A stretch of DNA of 64,000 nt. Origin: Granulicatella adiacens ATCC 49175. Its GTDB lineage: Bacteria; Bacillota; Bacilli; Lactobacillales; Aerococcaceae. A program made the position numbers and the translations under genes. The stretch spans positions 1,736,001 to 1,800,000 of the forward strand of contig NZ_CP102283.1 in assembly GCF_025150565.1 (NCBI RefSeq), in the 5' to 3' direction. Of this stretch, positions 15,859 to 24,102 are shown one piece after another (positions within the stretch are counted from its first letter, which is position 1; every line of letters starts with the position of its first letter). Under the pieces are notes generated by a model. The model did not search any database and was not told where the DNA came from. It saw only the letters and a list, made by a program, of their open reading frames with translations.

Positions 15859-18028
15859 AAAGTCCCTCCAATATAGAAGCCATCATACCATCAGATTGTC
15901 TTTCTAATTCTTTAATCCTATCTACAATTTCTTCTACACTTTCAAGTTCTTGCGCCTTATAGAAATACTTTGTAAAATTTATTTCATAGCCAATCTGTGT
16001 TTTGCTCTCATCTACAAAAGCATCCACATGATATGGCAATACTTCTTGTTTGATAAACTCTTCTATTCCTCCTTCAAACGTCCTAGGAATAGTTTCTGTG
16101 TCTTTAAGATTTGGATCCACAATCACATTTCCTTTTGAGTCCTTTTGAATAACAGCACTCTCATCTCGAATAATCATATTGGCAAGCAAACCTGTTGAAA
16201 CAAGCTTATTTAAACTCGCGCCTTTTACATTTCTCTTTTTTAAGTGTTTGTTAAAGTCTTTCTCAAAAGCCACATAATCCAGATATCTTTCATCGCTTTT
16301 CATTAACTTTAAGGTTTCCAAATACGCTTCAACATTTTCGGTCTTTTCAAGTTCTTTGATAGAGGAGGCAGTTCTTTTGATAAAACTATCCTCCAGTACT
16401 TTCTTATCTATCTTTCCTGAAAAAACTCCTATCTTATTTAGCTCATCCTCTATTTCTTTTATATTTTTTTCATTACATACTACTGCTTGTCTTAAAGGTC
16501 TTTCTACTATAACTTTATAATACCCAAACTCATCGTTTGAAAAAATCTTTGAGTACTCATTTTCTTCGAAATTCAGATATTGATTTAATATAAATTCCCT
16601 ATCATCTTTTGAAAATTCGCAATTTTTCTTGCCCATATTCTTTCGCAGTGCAGTCTTGACGCCACTTGCATTAATAAGCTGAATTTTGCCTTTTCTTCTT
16701 TCTTCTTTTCTATTTGAAAGAATCCAAATATATGTTGTTATTCCCGTGTTATAAAACATATTTTCAGGCATCTGAATTATAGCTTCAATCAAATCTTCCT
16801 CAATCATAAACCTCCTTGCATTACTTGCTCCATTTCCTGCATCACCTGTAAATAGAGCCGAGCCATTATGAACTTCAACAATACGAGACCCCATTTCAGT
16901 ATTTTTCATCTTGGAAATATTATTAAGTAAGAACAGTAACTGTCCATCACTTACATCTGGTATCATTCTGAATTCATCTTGTTCTTTATAATTTCTGACA
17001 AATCGAATATCTGTTATATTTTTCTTTGGATCCTTATCATTTCCACTTCCCAGAATAGCCAAATCTGTTTTCCACGTTTTACCATAAGGAGGATTTGATA
17101 ACATGAAATCAAAATGTTGCCCTGAAGTCTTATCATCAGAAATGGTAGAACCGTAGTAAACTTGACTGGAATCTGTATCTCCACCTTTGATTAATAAATC
17201 AGCCTTTGCAATCGCATAAGTTTCTGCACTAACTTCTTGACCATATAAGTGAATAGATACATTTTTCTTATCCTTCTGAGCAAGCTCTTTTAATCTTTCT
17301 TCTGCAACAGTCCCCATACCTAGAGTTCCACATGCTGCATCATAAATTGAATAAGTCCCGTCCATAATTTTATTCATTATAGGGAAAATAGCAATATCTG
17401 CCATTAACTCAATTACATCACGAGGTGTAAAGTGCTCCCCCGCCTCTTCATTATTTTCTTCATTAAATTTTCTGATAATTTCTTCAAACAAAGTGCCCAT
17501 CGCATGGTTGTCTAGGCCTTTTTTGATGATTTTTCCTTTTGAATTTATTTCATTATACGGGCTTAAATTGAGTTCACTTGATGTGAATTTTTCTATAACT
17601 GAACCTAAAATACCAGCCTCCGTCATCTTATTTAGCTGATTATTAAAATCAAATTTTTGAAGTATTTCTTTTATATTTTCGGAGAAACCATTTAAATATT
17701 CTTCAAAGTTTTTCTTTAAATTTTGTCTGTTAGTTTCATGCTTTAAGTCTTTTAAGCAGAAATTAGAAGTATTGTAAAACGGAAGGCCAACAGCTGTATC
17801 TAATGTTTTTGTAACATCCCATCCCTGTTTTTCTGCCATTTCTTTTACTTTCATTATGTTGGCTTTTTCAGGCTCTATAATAGAATCAAACCTTCTTATT
17901 ACGGTCATAGGAAGAATTACATCTCTATATTTTCCTCTAACATAAACATCTCTTAGGCAATCATCTGCCACAGACCAAATAAAACTAATTAACTTATTAT
18001 ATTCAAGTGCATTGTATGTACTTTCCAT
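15851..18028 (-). CDS. hsdM: Type I restriction-modification methyltransferase subunit
   Basis: The 725-residue HsdM is an N6-adenine methylase. The N-terminal helical bundle leads to EHFTPRDVIELMADI (198-212), SAM-binding motif I DAACGTLGMG (230-239) and the catalytic SNPPYG (311-316). At 725 residues it is longer than a classical HsdM (about 500); the extra C-terminal third (about 520-700) contains helical segments including IEEFIKQEVLPYHVDAFVD and DRIKELERQSDGM, as in the longer N-6 DNA methylase group of type I systems. It begins one base after the regulator stop codon and overlaps hsdS by 8 nt. Confidence 0.94.
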   Translation of the reverse strand: MESTYNALEYNKLISFIWSVADDCLRDVYVRGKYRDVILPMTVIRRFDSIIEPEKANIMKVKEMAEKQGWDVTKTLDTAVGLPFYNTSNFCLKDLKHETNRQNLKKNFEEYLNGFSENIKEILQKFDFNNQLNKMTEAGILGSVIEKFTSSELNLSPYNEINSKGKIIKKGLDNHAMGTLFEEIIRKFNEENNEEAGEHFTPRDVIELMADIAIFPIMNKIMDGTYSIYDAACGTLGMGTVAEERLKELAQKDKKNVSIHLYGQEVSAETYAIAKADLLIKGGDTDSSQVYYGSTISDDKTSGQHFDFMLSNPPYGKTWKTDLAILGSGNDKDPKKNITDIRFVRNYKEQDEFRMIPDVSDGQLLFLLNNISKMKNTEMGSRIVEVHNGSALFTGDAGNGASNARRFMIEEDLIEAIIQMPENMFYNTGITTYIWILSNRKEERRKGKIQLINASGVKTALRKNMGKKNCEFSKDDREFILNQYLNFEENEYSKIFSNDEFGYYKVIVERPLRQAVVCNEKNIKEIEDELNKIGVFSGKIDKKVLEDSFIKRTASSIKELEKTENVEAYLETLKLMKSDERYLDYVAFEKDFNKHLKKRNVKGASLNKLVSTGLLANMIIRDESAVIQKDSKGNVIVDPNLKDTETIPRTFEGGIEEFIKQEVLPYHVDAFVDESKTQIGYEINFTKYFYKAQELESVEEIVDRIKELERQSDGMMASILEGLYE

Positions 18029-18268
18029 TTACTTATTCTCCTTAATATCCTTATTTATACAAATCAAATCCCCAATATCTGTTCCAAGTTCTTCGCAAAT
18101 TTTTCCAATAATCGTAAGTGATACAGCGTCGCCTCTGACCATTTTCGATACTGTTGTTGGGGATATTCCTGTTTTATCTATTAAATCTTTCTTTTTCATA
18201 TTTCTATCAATTAACGTTTTCCACAAACCATTGTAATTAAACTTCATATTCTCACCTCTTTTTTCCAA
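18029..18268 (-). CDS. XRE-type HTH regulator of the hsd operon
   Basis: The 79-residue protein is essentially one Cro/C1-type helix-turn-helix: KDLIDKTGISPTTVSKMVRGD gives helices 2 and 3. A ribosome binding site (AGAGGTGAG) precedes the ATG. It is the first gene of the restriction operon, ending directly before hsdM, a common placement for controllers that delay or limit expression of restriction genes. It resembles the YozG/Xre small regulators. The first residues MEKRGENMKFNYN contain a second Met at residue 8 that may be the true start. Confidence 0.85.
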   Translation of the reverse strand: MEKRGENMKFNYNGLWKTLIDRNMKKKDLIDKTGISPTTVSKMVRGDAVSLTIIGKICEELGTDIGDLICINKDIKENK

Positions 18269-18455
18269 AAAAATGGAGTTTTAATACATTCATCATACCA
18301 TTTTCAACAATTTTATTCTATACAAATTTAGCTTGTCTAATTTAAAAATTATTATGATTTAAACTAAAAAAAGAGGCCCCATCATCTAGTTTAACGCTAG
18401 ACACGGAAACCCTTCACTTAAAATCTAAACACGCCCCATTTCTATCCTTCTAATC

Positions 18456-18701
18456 TTAATTCTCATCATAGCTGAACACATCTACTCTACACGTCTTATA
18501 ATAAGCAGCTTTTTTAGTTGTATACAATAACACACCTTCATTTTCAAACAGGTTAGATTCACTAATTTTATCCATGGCTGCTTCAGCGACATTTTTCTGT
18601 AATTCATCTTGAGGTCGTGCAATAGTAAGGCGTTTTGTTTCTCCATTACTTCCTTTGAAAACTAAGTGTAGTTTTTTGTCGACGATTGTTTCATGTCCCA
18701 A
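18456..18701 (-). CDS. DUF2922 family small protein
   Basis: The ~81-residue protein reads KKLHLVFKGSNGETKRLTI followed by RPQDELQKNVAEAAMDKISE and a short C-terminal strand, the pattern of DUF2922 (YvlD-neighbour type small proteins). I place the start at a TTG at 18701, because the GAGGAGG ribosome binding site lies only 6 nt before it and inside the upstream in-frame ATG. The family often pairs with a DUF1659 protein; no such partner is adjacent here. Function unknown. Confidence 0.6.
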   Translation of the reverse strand: MGHETIVDKKLHLVFKGSNGETKRLTIARPQDELQKNVAEAAMDKISESNLFENEGVLLYTTKKAAYYKTCRVDVFSYDEN

Positions 18702-18796
18702 ACTTTCCCTCCTCATTATTTTAGTAGCTTTTTTGCTCTCTACACTAATAAGAATAAATTTAGAGGTTAAATAGCTATGTACTTTGAAAAAATTTT

Positions 18797-19087
18797 TTAT
18801 TTTCTACTCTTTTTAACTTTAATTTCTAACTTGTATCCACATCTTTCAGCAATATCCAATAATGTAAGTATCGTTGGGTTGTGTTCCCCGCTTTGCAGCC
18901 TTGAAATGTGAGAATTTGGCAGTTCAACTTCTCTCGCAAAGTCTTCTAAAGCTAATCCACTATCATTTTGAAGTTTTACCATCTGCAGTGCTACCCTTTG
19001 TAAAAACATAGTCTTTTCAAGATCTTTATTAAAATTCGGGTATTCCGATACGAACTTTTTTAGTTTGGAAGTTAGATACGTACTCAT
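18797..19087 (-). CDS. XRE-family HTH protein, probable antitoxin/repressor
   Basis: The 96-residue protein has an N-terminal helical lead and a Cro/C1 helix-turn-helix at about 45-80 (LALEDFAREVELPNSHISRLQSGEHN), ending in a basic tail. AGGAGG lies 8 nt before the ATG. It overlaps the preceding gene by 59 nt, as in compact toxin-antitoxin operons where the antitoxin comes second (HigBA order). Two tandem palindromes in front of the operon are its probable operators. Confidence 0.8.
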   Translation of the reverse strand: MSTYLTSKLKKFVSEYPNFNKDLEKTMFLQRVALQMVKLQNDSGLALEDFAREVELPNSHISRLQSGEHNPTILTLLDIAERCGYKLEIKVKKSRK

Positions 19088-19295
19088 CGTCTGTTTCCTC
19101 CTTTTTCTTCTTGCATATTACAACCTCTAAATAACTTTTCCCTTTATAATGTACTCCCCATTTTTGAATCATTTCTTCAGTTACACCATCTTCTTCTAGC
19201 ATTTTTAGCACCGCAGCTAATTTCACCATCTCATCATAATCGTAACTATCTAACCGATCCGCCAATTCTTTTGATGCTATGAACTTTCGCTTCAT
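19029..19295 (-). CDS. Small protein co-transcribed with HTH repressor (possible toxin)
   Basis: The protein has 88 residues from the ATG at 19295, chosen because AGGGAGG sits 8 nt upstream; an in-frame GTG at 19304 would overlap that site. It is acidic at the N-terminus (ELADRLDSYDYDEMVKLAAVL) and basic near the end (VVICKKKKEE). I do not recognise a RelE/HigB fold with certainty. The 59-nt overlap with the HTH gene and the operator arrangement make it a candidate toxin or co-regulator. Confidence in the reading frame is good, in the function low. Confidence 0.55.
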   Translation of the reverse strand: MKRKFIASKELADRLDSYDYDEMVKLAAVLKMLEEDGVTEEMIQKWGVHYKGKSYLEVVICKKKKEETDDEYVSNFQTKKVRIGIPEF

Positions 19296-19319
19296 ATGCT
19301 CCACCTCCCTATTCTAAAA

Positions 19320-19351
19320 TTAACATATATGTTAATTAACAAACATGTTAA
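19320..19351. promoter_or_regulatory. Two tandem operator palindromes of the HTH operon
   Basis: TTAACATATATGTTAA (19320-19335) is followed at once by TTAACAAACATGTTAA (19336-19351). Both have TTAAC/GTTAA arms, a 16-bp repeat spacing, and lie 25 nt upstream of the operon start, fitting cooperative autorepression. Confidence 0.75.
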
Positions 19352-19722
19352 TTTTGCTTTCTTCTGTTACTGTTTTGCTGTTTTATAAAAATGTCTCCTC
19401 TAAAATAGTTTACTTTTTAGTGTCCACTTTAATGGGAGCATATCAAAGTAAATTTCGAGCAGCTAAATATATCATTTGTTTTCAAAAAATTCTCCCGACA
19501 TCCTTATTATTAACCCAATACTCTAATCATTATACCTGATTAGAGCATTGGGTCTCCCTAGTAAGATATTTTTATAAAACCGTTTTTATTTAATTTCAAC
19601 CTGATACAAATCCTATAGCAATAATATTTCTATAAAAAACAATTTTTCGTTTTTTTCTGTCTATATGATATATCAAAAATATTATTGCATAGGTGAAAAA
19701 ACATATGTGAATAGATTTAAAA
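19352..19722. other. AT-rich intergenic stretch, no gene seen
   Basis: About 370 bp of AT-rich DNA. A hairpin (CTCTAATCA/TGATTAGAG, about 19521-19545) is followed by GCATTGGG, and no convincing gene is visible. Confidence 0.5.
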
Positions 19723-19725
19723 AAT

Positions 19726-19752
19726 GACTTAAGCAGATAACTACTTAAGTCA
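19726..19752 (-). terminator. Terminator of the coiled-coil membrane gene
   Basis: On the minus strand ATGACTTAAG, a loop and CTTAAGTCAT are followed by TTTTT, starting about 10 nt after the stop codon. Confidence 0.75.
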
Positions 19753-19759
19753 TTCTATA

Positions 19760-21037
19760 TTATTTAGCATTCTTCGATAAAACTGAAAGAATTGCATCAA
19801 CATCATTTGAACTTTCTGTTTTTACCAAGCCTGTCTCGGTTTTACTAAATAGAGAATGAATTATTATAATCCTTTCTTCTTGCGAAATATCTGTTCCTGC
19901 ATAAGTTAAAGCTTGATAGAACCTCGTCAATGCAGCTTTTTGTTCGTATTCAGTAGCCAGATGATGATTTGACATTACTATCTTTATCAATACTCTAATA
20001 ATATAAACAAAGAAAGATATAATCGAAACTAATATAAATGATTTAGAAACGAAAGGAATTTCTTGTACTGTATCAAGCGAATATTCGTGTATAACAATCA
20101 CTAATTCTCTTAAAGATACTACTAGTGCTACAACGAAAACCACAAGTACCCCCGTCCAACATCTCGCTAGTCTCCTATATTCTTCCGAACGATTATTCCA
20201 ATGTAGTTCAGGTAATGCTAAAGACAGTTTGTTCTTATACGTTTCTTCTAAATCATTGAGTCTAGCTTCCTTTTCATCTTGCCAGACATTTATTAAACTA
20301 CGAAATTCTTTCAACCCTTTAGATTGTTCATCAAACTGTTTCTGAATTTCGTTATGTTTTGTTTCTATAAAAGTTGTTATTTCTTTATATTGTTCATCTG
20401 AATCATCACTTATTTCTTGTAGTTTACTCTTTATAGGTAGCACTATATTGGTTTCAAAATCATCCTTACTTTCCTTAAGATCTGAGAGATGTTGTTTCAG
20501 CAGATATAGCGCAGGATAAAATATATATTGAGATGTACTTGATAGGGCATTACCTATTTCATGCATATTTTTGGATAATCGAATAAAATTACTTACTGCA
20601 TTTTTAAGATCATTTGTTAAATATTGCGTATAGAATGAAACAAAGTTTTTTATTGCTCCAAACTCTGTATCTTTATCGATAGGTGAGCTCATTGAAATAA
20701 TATACAAATATTTATTTTTCTCTACATTTTCTCGATCACTTGATATATTATTATAGAAATAACTATGTATTCTATCTAAGTCTAATTCTTCTATAGTTGA
20801 TAAATATTCTCTTACCTTATTAATATTCCTACTTAAACTCGCCCATTCTTGAGAAAAATAATCTCCCGAAACTGAATCCCAATATTCAAAATTTCTTTTA
20901 GCAATTTTCTCTAATTCATCAAAAGTATATTCCTCACTCTGTCGATTATAATTGATTACATATTCTTCTCCTATCGAAAATCTAAATAAAAGTTTATCGT
21001 CCAAAAAATTGGATATCTGTTTCTTCGTAAAACTCAT
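19760..21037 (-). CDS. Coiled-coil protein with C-terminal TM pair (possibly DUF6161)
   Basis: The 425-residue protein has a long helical, charged N-terminal region, a probable coiled coil at about 205-275 (SKLQEISDDSDEQYKEITTF, EARLNDLEETYKNKLSLALP), and two TM segments (about 300-320 and 345-370). It ends with a conserved-looking soluble tail (TRFYQALTYAGTDISQEERI, IIIHSLFSKTETG). This layout resembles proteins annotated DUF6161, often found in accessory and defence regions; I recognise it only tentatively. It is AT-rich and stands alone next to an IS element. Function unknown. Confidence 0.7.
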   Translation of the reverse strand: MSFTKKQISNFLDDKLLFRFSIGEEYVINYNRQSEEYTFDELEKIAKRNFEYWDSVSGDYFSQEWASLSRNINKVREYLSTIEELDLDRIHSYFYNNISSDRENVEKNKYLYIISMSSPIDKDTEFGAIKNFVSFYTQYLTNDLKNAVSNFIRLSKNMHEIGNALSSTSQYIFYPALYLLKQHLSDLKESKDDFETNIVLPIKSKLQEISDDSDEQYKEITTFIETKHNEIQKQFDEQSKGLKEFRSLINVWQDEKEARLNDLEETYKNKLSLALPELHWNNRSEEYRRLARCWTGVLVVFVVALVVSLRELVIVIHEYSLDTVQEIPFVSKSFILVSIISFFVYIIRVLIKIVMSNHHLATEYEQKAALTRFYQALTYAGTDISQEERIIIIHSLFSKTETGLVKTESSNDVDAILSVLSKNAK

Positions 21038-21167
21038 AAAAACACCTTTCTAAATAAAATCTACTATTTCTCTCATAATTCTAAATGCTTCTTCCTCTCC
21101 ATAAATTAAACTTATCATATATAGTCTTCTGAAGTGCACCCCAAAAGTTAGACAGAAATTCTAACTT

Positions 21168-21698
21168 TTGGGGTGTTTTTTTATGAAATTAACTTATGAG
21201 GATAAAATTCAAATTTACGAACTCAGAAAACAAGGAGTTAGCTACGCACGACTTGCGGATACGTTCGGTATAAATGCGAGAAATCTTGTCTATATGATTA
21301 AATTGATTGATCGTTATGGTTTAGAGATAGTAAAAAGAGGGAAGAATATTTATTATCCTCCAGAAATAAAACAAGAAATGATTGATAAAGTCTTACATAA
21401 AGGTTTGAGTATAGAAAAAGTTTCTCTTGAATACGGTCTTCCAGGTCCTGCGATGCTTTATAACTGGCTCGCACAATACAAGAAAAATAAGTATACTATT
21501 GTTGAGAAAACAAGAGGGAGACTACTTAAGATGGGACGTAAGCCAAAGAAAAAACCAGAAGAGATGACAGAACTAGAACGCCTTCAGGCTGAAAATGAGT
21601 ATTTAAGAGCGGAGAATGCCATTCTAAAAAAGTTGAGAGAACTCCGCTTGAAGGAGGAAAAAGAGAAAGAAGAAAGACACAGATTGTCAGAGAGTTAG
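21168..21698 (+). CDS. IS3-family transposase OrfA (DNA-binding part)
   Basis: The 176-residue OrfA binds the IS ends. It has two helix-turn-helix segments ([20 protein letters not shown] and [20 protein letters not shown]) and a C-terminal leucine-zipper-like helix ([18 protein letters not shown]). The slippery heptamer A-AAA-AAG occurs in frame near 21630 (codons CTA AAA AAG). After a -1 shift there the frame stays open into orfB, so a fused OrfAB transposase can be made. The first Met in the ORF may be preceded by a few residues; the start at ATG 21183 ([15 protein letters not shown]) is more natural than 21168, which lies in the end hairpin. Confidence 0.85.
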   Translation: MGCFFMKLTYEDKIQIYELRKQGVSYARLADTFGINARNLVYMIKLIDRYGLEIVKRGKNIYYPPEIKQEMIDKVLHKGLSIEKVSLEYGLPGPAMLYNWLAQYKKNKYTIVEKTRGRLLKMGRKPKKKPEEMTELERLQAENEYLRAENAILKKLRELRLKEEKEKEERHRLSES

Positions 21699-22531
21699 TG
21701 CCAGAGTTTCCTTTAGATATTCTTCTAAAGATTATTAAACTTGCTCGTTCAACTTACTACTATCACTTAAAGCAGCTAAACCTAGAAGATAAGAATCAGG
21801 CCGTAAAAAACGAAATAGAAACTATTTATAACGAGCATAAAGGAAATTATGGCTATCGTCGTATTACTCTTGAACTTAGAAACCGTGGTTTCATCGTAAA
21901 CCATAAAAAGGTACAGCGCCTGATGAAAATGTTAGGTCTAAGGGCTCGTATTCGCAGAAAACGTAAGTACTCTTCTTATCATGGAACCGTTGGAAAGAGA
22001 GTTGGAAACATTATTCAACGCCAATTTGAAGCTTCAAAACCGATGGAAAAGTGCTATACAGACATTACGGAATTTTCTATCCCAACAAGTAACAAAAAAC
22101 TATATTTATCACCAATTTTAGATGGTTATAACAGCGAAATTATAGCTTATTCCCTTTCGTCTTCACCAAATTTAGACCAATTAAAAGATATGTTAAAACA
22201 AGCTTTTAGAGAAGAACAATACGAGAGTACTATTCTCCACAGTGATCAGGGATGGCAATATCAGCATGAGTTTTATCATAGTTTTTTAGAAGATAAGGGA
22301 ATTCAGCCATCTATGTCCCGTAAGGGTAATAGTACTGACAATGGCATGATGGAATCGTTCTTTGGCATTCTTAAATCAGAGATGTTTTATGGCTATGAGC
22401 AGACATTTAAGTCTATAAAGGAACTTGAGGGGGCAATCGTCGACTATATTGATTATTACAACAACAAACGAATCAAAGTAAAATTAAAAGGACTTAGTCC
22501 TGTGCAATACAGAACTAAATCCTTTACTTAA
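21698..22531 (+). CDS. IS3-family transposase OrfB (DDE integrase core)
   Basis: The 277-residue reading frame holds the rve/DDE catalytic core: first Asp in CYTDITEFS, second Asp in STILHSDQGWQYQH, and Glu in NGMMESFFGILKSEM, with the HTH_21 segment YGYRRITLELRNRG before it. The nominal GTG start overlaps the orfA stop by one base, but the frame continues upstream without a stop to the A-AAA-AAG site, so the active product is probably the OrfAB fusion. All catalytic residues are present, so this copy should be active. Confidence 0.9.
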   Translation: MPEFPLDILLKIIKLARSTYYYHLKQLNLEDKNQAVKNEIETIYNEHKGNYGYRRITLELRNRGFIVNHKKVQRLMKMLGLRARIRRKRKYSSYHGTVGKRVGNIIQRQFEASKPMEKCYTDITEFSIPTSNKKLYLSPILDGYNSEIIAYSLSSSPNLDQLKDMLKQAFREEQYESTILHSDQGWQYQHEFYHSFLEDKGIQPSMSRKGNSTDNGMMESFFGILKSEMFYGYEQTFKSIKELEGAIVDYIDYYNNKRIKVKLKGLSPVQYRTKSFT

Positions 22532-22676
22532 ATTAATTGTCTAACTTTTTGGGGTCAGTACACTTCATCTTTGATGATAATTTTGCTCTTTTATAGTATT
22601 ACTTTGCTCTTATATTTATATTAATTTATAAATGTATTATTGAATCATAAAATTATTTACAGTTCAAAACTAATAG

Positions 22677-22943
22677 TATAATATTGTTTTTAGAGGTTGT
22701 GCCGTGCAAACGCACGGTCTCATGTGGCTACCCTTAATCGTTGTAATTTATTATAAAATGACCAAAACAGTAAGTTTTCAAAAAAAGACTACTAGTGAGG
22801 TGATTACGATGGAAAAAATCTCATTAATTATTTCAACTTTACAATTGCTAATTGATGCTTCGAATTTTATCATCTTAAACAATATTCAAAATTACTTAGA
22901 TACGATTACACGATGGGTAGCTTGCATGGCAGAGCCTCTATAA
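22677..22943 (+). promoter_or_regulatory. 5'-3' long-range pairing of a type I toxin mRNA
   Basis: TATAAT at 22677-22682 predicts an RNA starting near 22689. Its first bases, AGAGG, TGCCGTGCAAA and GGCTACCC (22692-22732), are complementary in order to GGGTAGC, TTGCATGGCA and CCTCT (22914-22939) at the 3' end. A local hairpin (GTGCCGTGC/GCACGG) competes with this. Such end-to-end pairing keeps type I toxin mRNAs untranslated until processed. Confidence 0.55.
22809..22943 (+). CDS. Small hydrophobic peptide, putative type I (holin-like/TxpA-type) toxin
   Basis: The 44-residue peptide starts MEKISLIISTLQLLIDASNF, a hydrophobic helix with the opening typical of the short holin-like toxins of Firmicutes (TxpA/BsrG class), and is preceded by GAGGTG 8 nt upstream. 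The usual basic tail is replaced by NIQNYLDTITRWVACMAEPL, partly encoded by the 3' arm of the long-range repeat. The leader sequence with GTGCCGTGCAAACGCACGG hairpin and GGCTACCC is the kind of leader found at these loci. An antisense RNA is expected but its promoter was not clearly seen. It sits between an IS and an antitoxin remnant. Confidence 0.55.
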   Translation: MEKISLIISTLQLLIDASNFIILNNIQNYLDTITRWVACMAEPL

Positions 22944-22969
22944 CAAAAATTTAAGACCAGGATCTTGAA

Positions 22970-23016
22970 ACGCAGCCCAAAGCTTAGACCGAAAATCTAG
23001 CTTTTGAACTGCGCTT
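22970..23016 (+). terminator. Terminator of the holin-like toxin locus
   Basis: GCAGCCCAAAGCTTAGACC and the imperfect complement TCTAGCTTTTGAACTGCGC are followed by TTTATTTTT. The inner arms resemble the IS3 left-end hairpin, so this may derive from an old insertion-sequence end. Confidence 0.65.
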
Positions 23017-23056
23017 TATTTTTCAAATGAAATTTCTATAGTATTGTTTTCTAACA

Positions 23057-23082
23057 AAAAAACGAGGCGCTTGCCCCGTTTT
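23057..23082 (-). terminator. Terminator downstream of the RelB remnant
   Basis: On the minus strand AACGGGGCAAGCGCCTCGTT is followed by TTTTTG. Confidence 0.7.
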
Positions 23083-23121
23083 CTCATATTTGTTCAATTT
23101 ATATTAAATATCGTTAACACT

Positions 23122-23313
23122 TCATAATTCCAACGCTTTCTTCAATTCATCCACTGAGTGATAACCTTTAACGTTTGAATCTTTAGCAATCTTTCTTCCT
23201 TCTTCAATTGCTTCAATAGTTTCTTTATTATAATTATCCAATTTCGGAGAGGAAGGGAGTCCTTGCCCATTGATATCTTTATCGATTTGGATATTTAAAT
23301 TTGATGTACTCAT
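23122..23313 (-). pseudogene. RelB/DinJ antitoxin with internal deletion, toxin missing
   Basis: From the ATG at 23313 the frame reads MSTSNLNIQIDKDINGQGLP and ends VKGYHSVDELKKALEL. Both ends match RelB/DinJ antitoxins, but the usual ribbon-helix-helix middle (about 30 residues between the IDKD segment and the GGLPF segment) is absent, so the two ends are joined directly. No RelE/YafQ toxin gene follows downstream. A ribosome binding site (AGGGGTGA) and frame are intact, so a 63-residue peptide could still be made, but it should not bind DNA in the normal way. I read it as an in-frame deletion remnant. Confidence 0.6.
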
Positions 23314-23453
23314 CCTTTCACCCCTTCTTTGCGTATATTGTACATCTTTTTCGTGTATTGTCAACGCTATGTCATAAATATCGGTTCTTTCACACAATAA
23401 ACCGAGGCACTCGCCCTGGTTTCTCAAGTTTATTATATTCGAATTTAGTTCCC

Positions 23454-23628
23454 CTATTTCGGCACTACTTCTAGATAGTCGATCAGTGTCCAGACGAATT
23501 CGCGGCCTTTGATGCGGTTAATCGCTCCTTCGGCACATGAGATTTCGTCGTAGTGTTCTACCTTATCCTGACGGATGCCAGGTCCTGAGATGACGATTGG
23601 CACCGGCTCACCACTTGCTTTTGCCCCC
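23454..23628 (-). pseudogene. 3' fragment of a phosphoglycerate-mutase/alkaline-phosphatase-like gene
   Basis: The last 57 codons of a gene remain (…[20 protein letters not shown]…AINRIKGREFVWTLIDYLEV…). The pattern fits the C-terminus of the alkaline-phosphatase superfamily enzymes related to cofactor-independent phosphoglycerate mutase (ApgM-like). Homology stops exactly where the 5'-truncated IS copy begins, so an IS-linked deletion removed both the rest of this gene and the left IS end. GC content is higher than in the flanks, as expected for a former core gene. Confidence 0.55.
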
Positions 23629-24102
23629 AGAAAACAGAGATTTAGCTACTCACGACTTGCAGATATGTTCGGTATAGATGCGAGAAGTCTTTCCTACATG
23701 ATTAAATTGATTGAACGTTATGGGTTAGAGATAGTTAAAAAAGGGAGAAATAATTATTATTCTCCAGAAATAAAACAAGAAATGATTGATAAATTCTTAC
23801 TCGAAGGTTGGAGTAAAGAAAGAGTTTCTCTCGAATACGGCCTCCCTGCGCGTGCCACTCTTCACAACTGGCTCGCACAATACAAGAAAAATAAGTATAC
23901 TATTGTTGAGAAAACAAGAGGGAGAGTACCTGAAATGGGACGTAAGCCAAAGAAAAAACCAGAAGAGATGACAGAACTAGAACGCCTTCAGGCTGAAAAT
24001 GAGTATTTAAGAGCGGAGAATGCCATTCTAAAAAAGTTGAGAGAACTCCGCTTGAAGGAGGAAAAAGAGAAAGAAGAAAGGCGCAGATTGTCAGAGAGTT
24101 AG
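23629..24102 (+). pseudogene. IS3 transposase OrfA, 5'-truncated
   Basis: The frame is open from the junction with the phosphatase fragment. It matches intact OrfA from [18 protein letters not shown] to the end ([10 protein letters not shown]) but has lost about 25 N-terminal residues and its start codon. The A-AAA-AAG slippery site is conserved. Confidence 0.85.

Larger units (their letters stand above)
21130..22567 (+). mobile_element. Intact IS3-family insertion sequence
   Basis: The element is about 1.43 kb. The left end TGAAGTGCACCCCAAAAG and the inverted right end TGAAGTGTACTGACCCC form imperfect terminal repeats. Next to the left end a hairpin (CACCCCAAAAGTTAGA/TCTAACTTTTGGGGTG) lies directly before the transposase start and would stop transcription entering from outside. 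It holds orfA and orfB with a -1 frameshift site. No clear target-site duplication is visible. A second, damaged copy is at 23629-24968, and a palindromic remnant of the end is at 36047-36099. Confidence 0.9.

Noticed and set aside
14479-18028. Phase-variable, invertible type I restriction locus
   Set aside because: Only one hsdS gene and no recombinase, second hsdS or inverted repeats were found.
18360-18440. Possible tRNA-like or attenuator hairpins before the hsd regulator
   Set aside because: The arms around CTAGTTTAACGCTAG are short and do not fold into a convincing structure.
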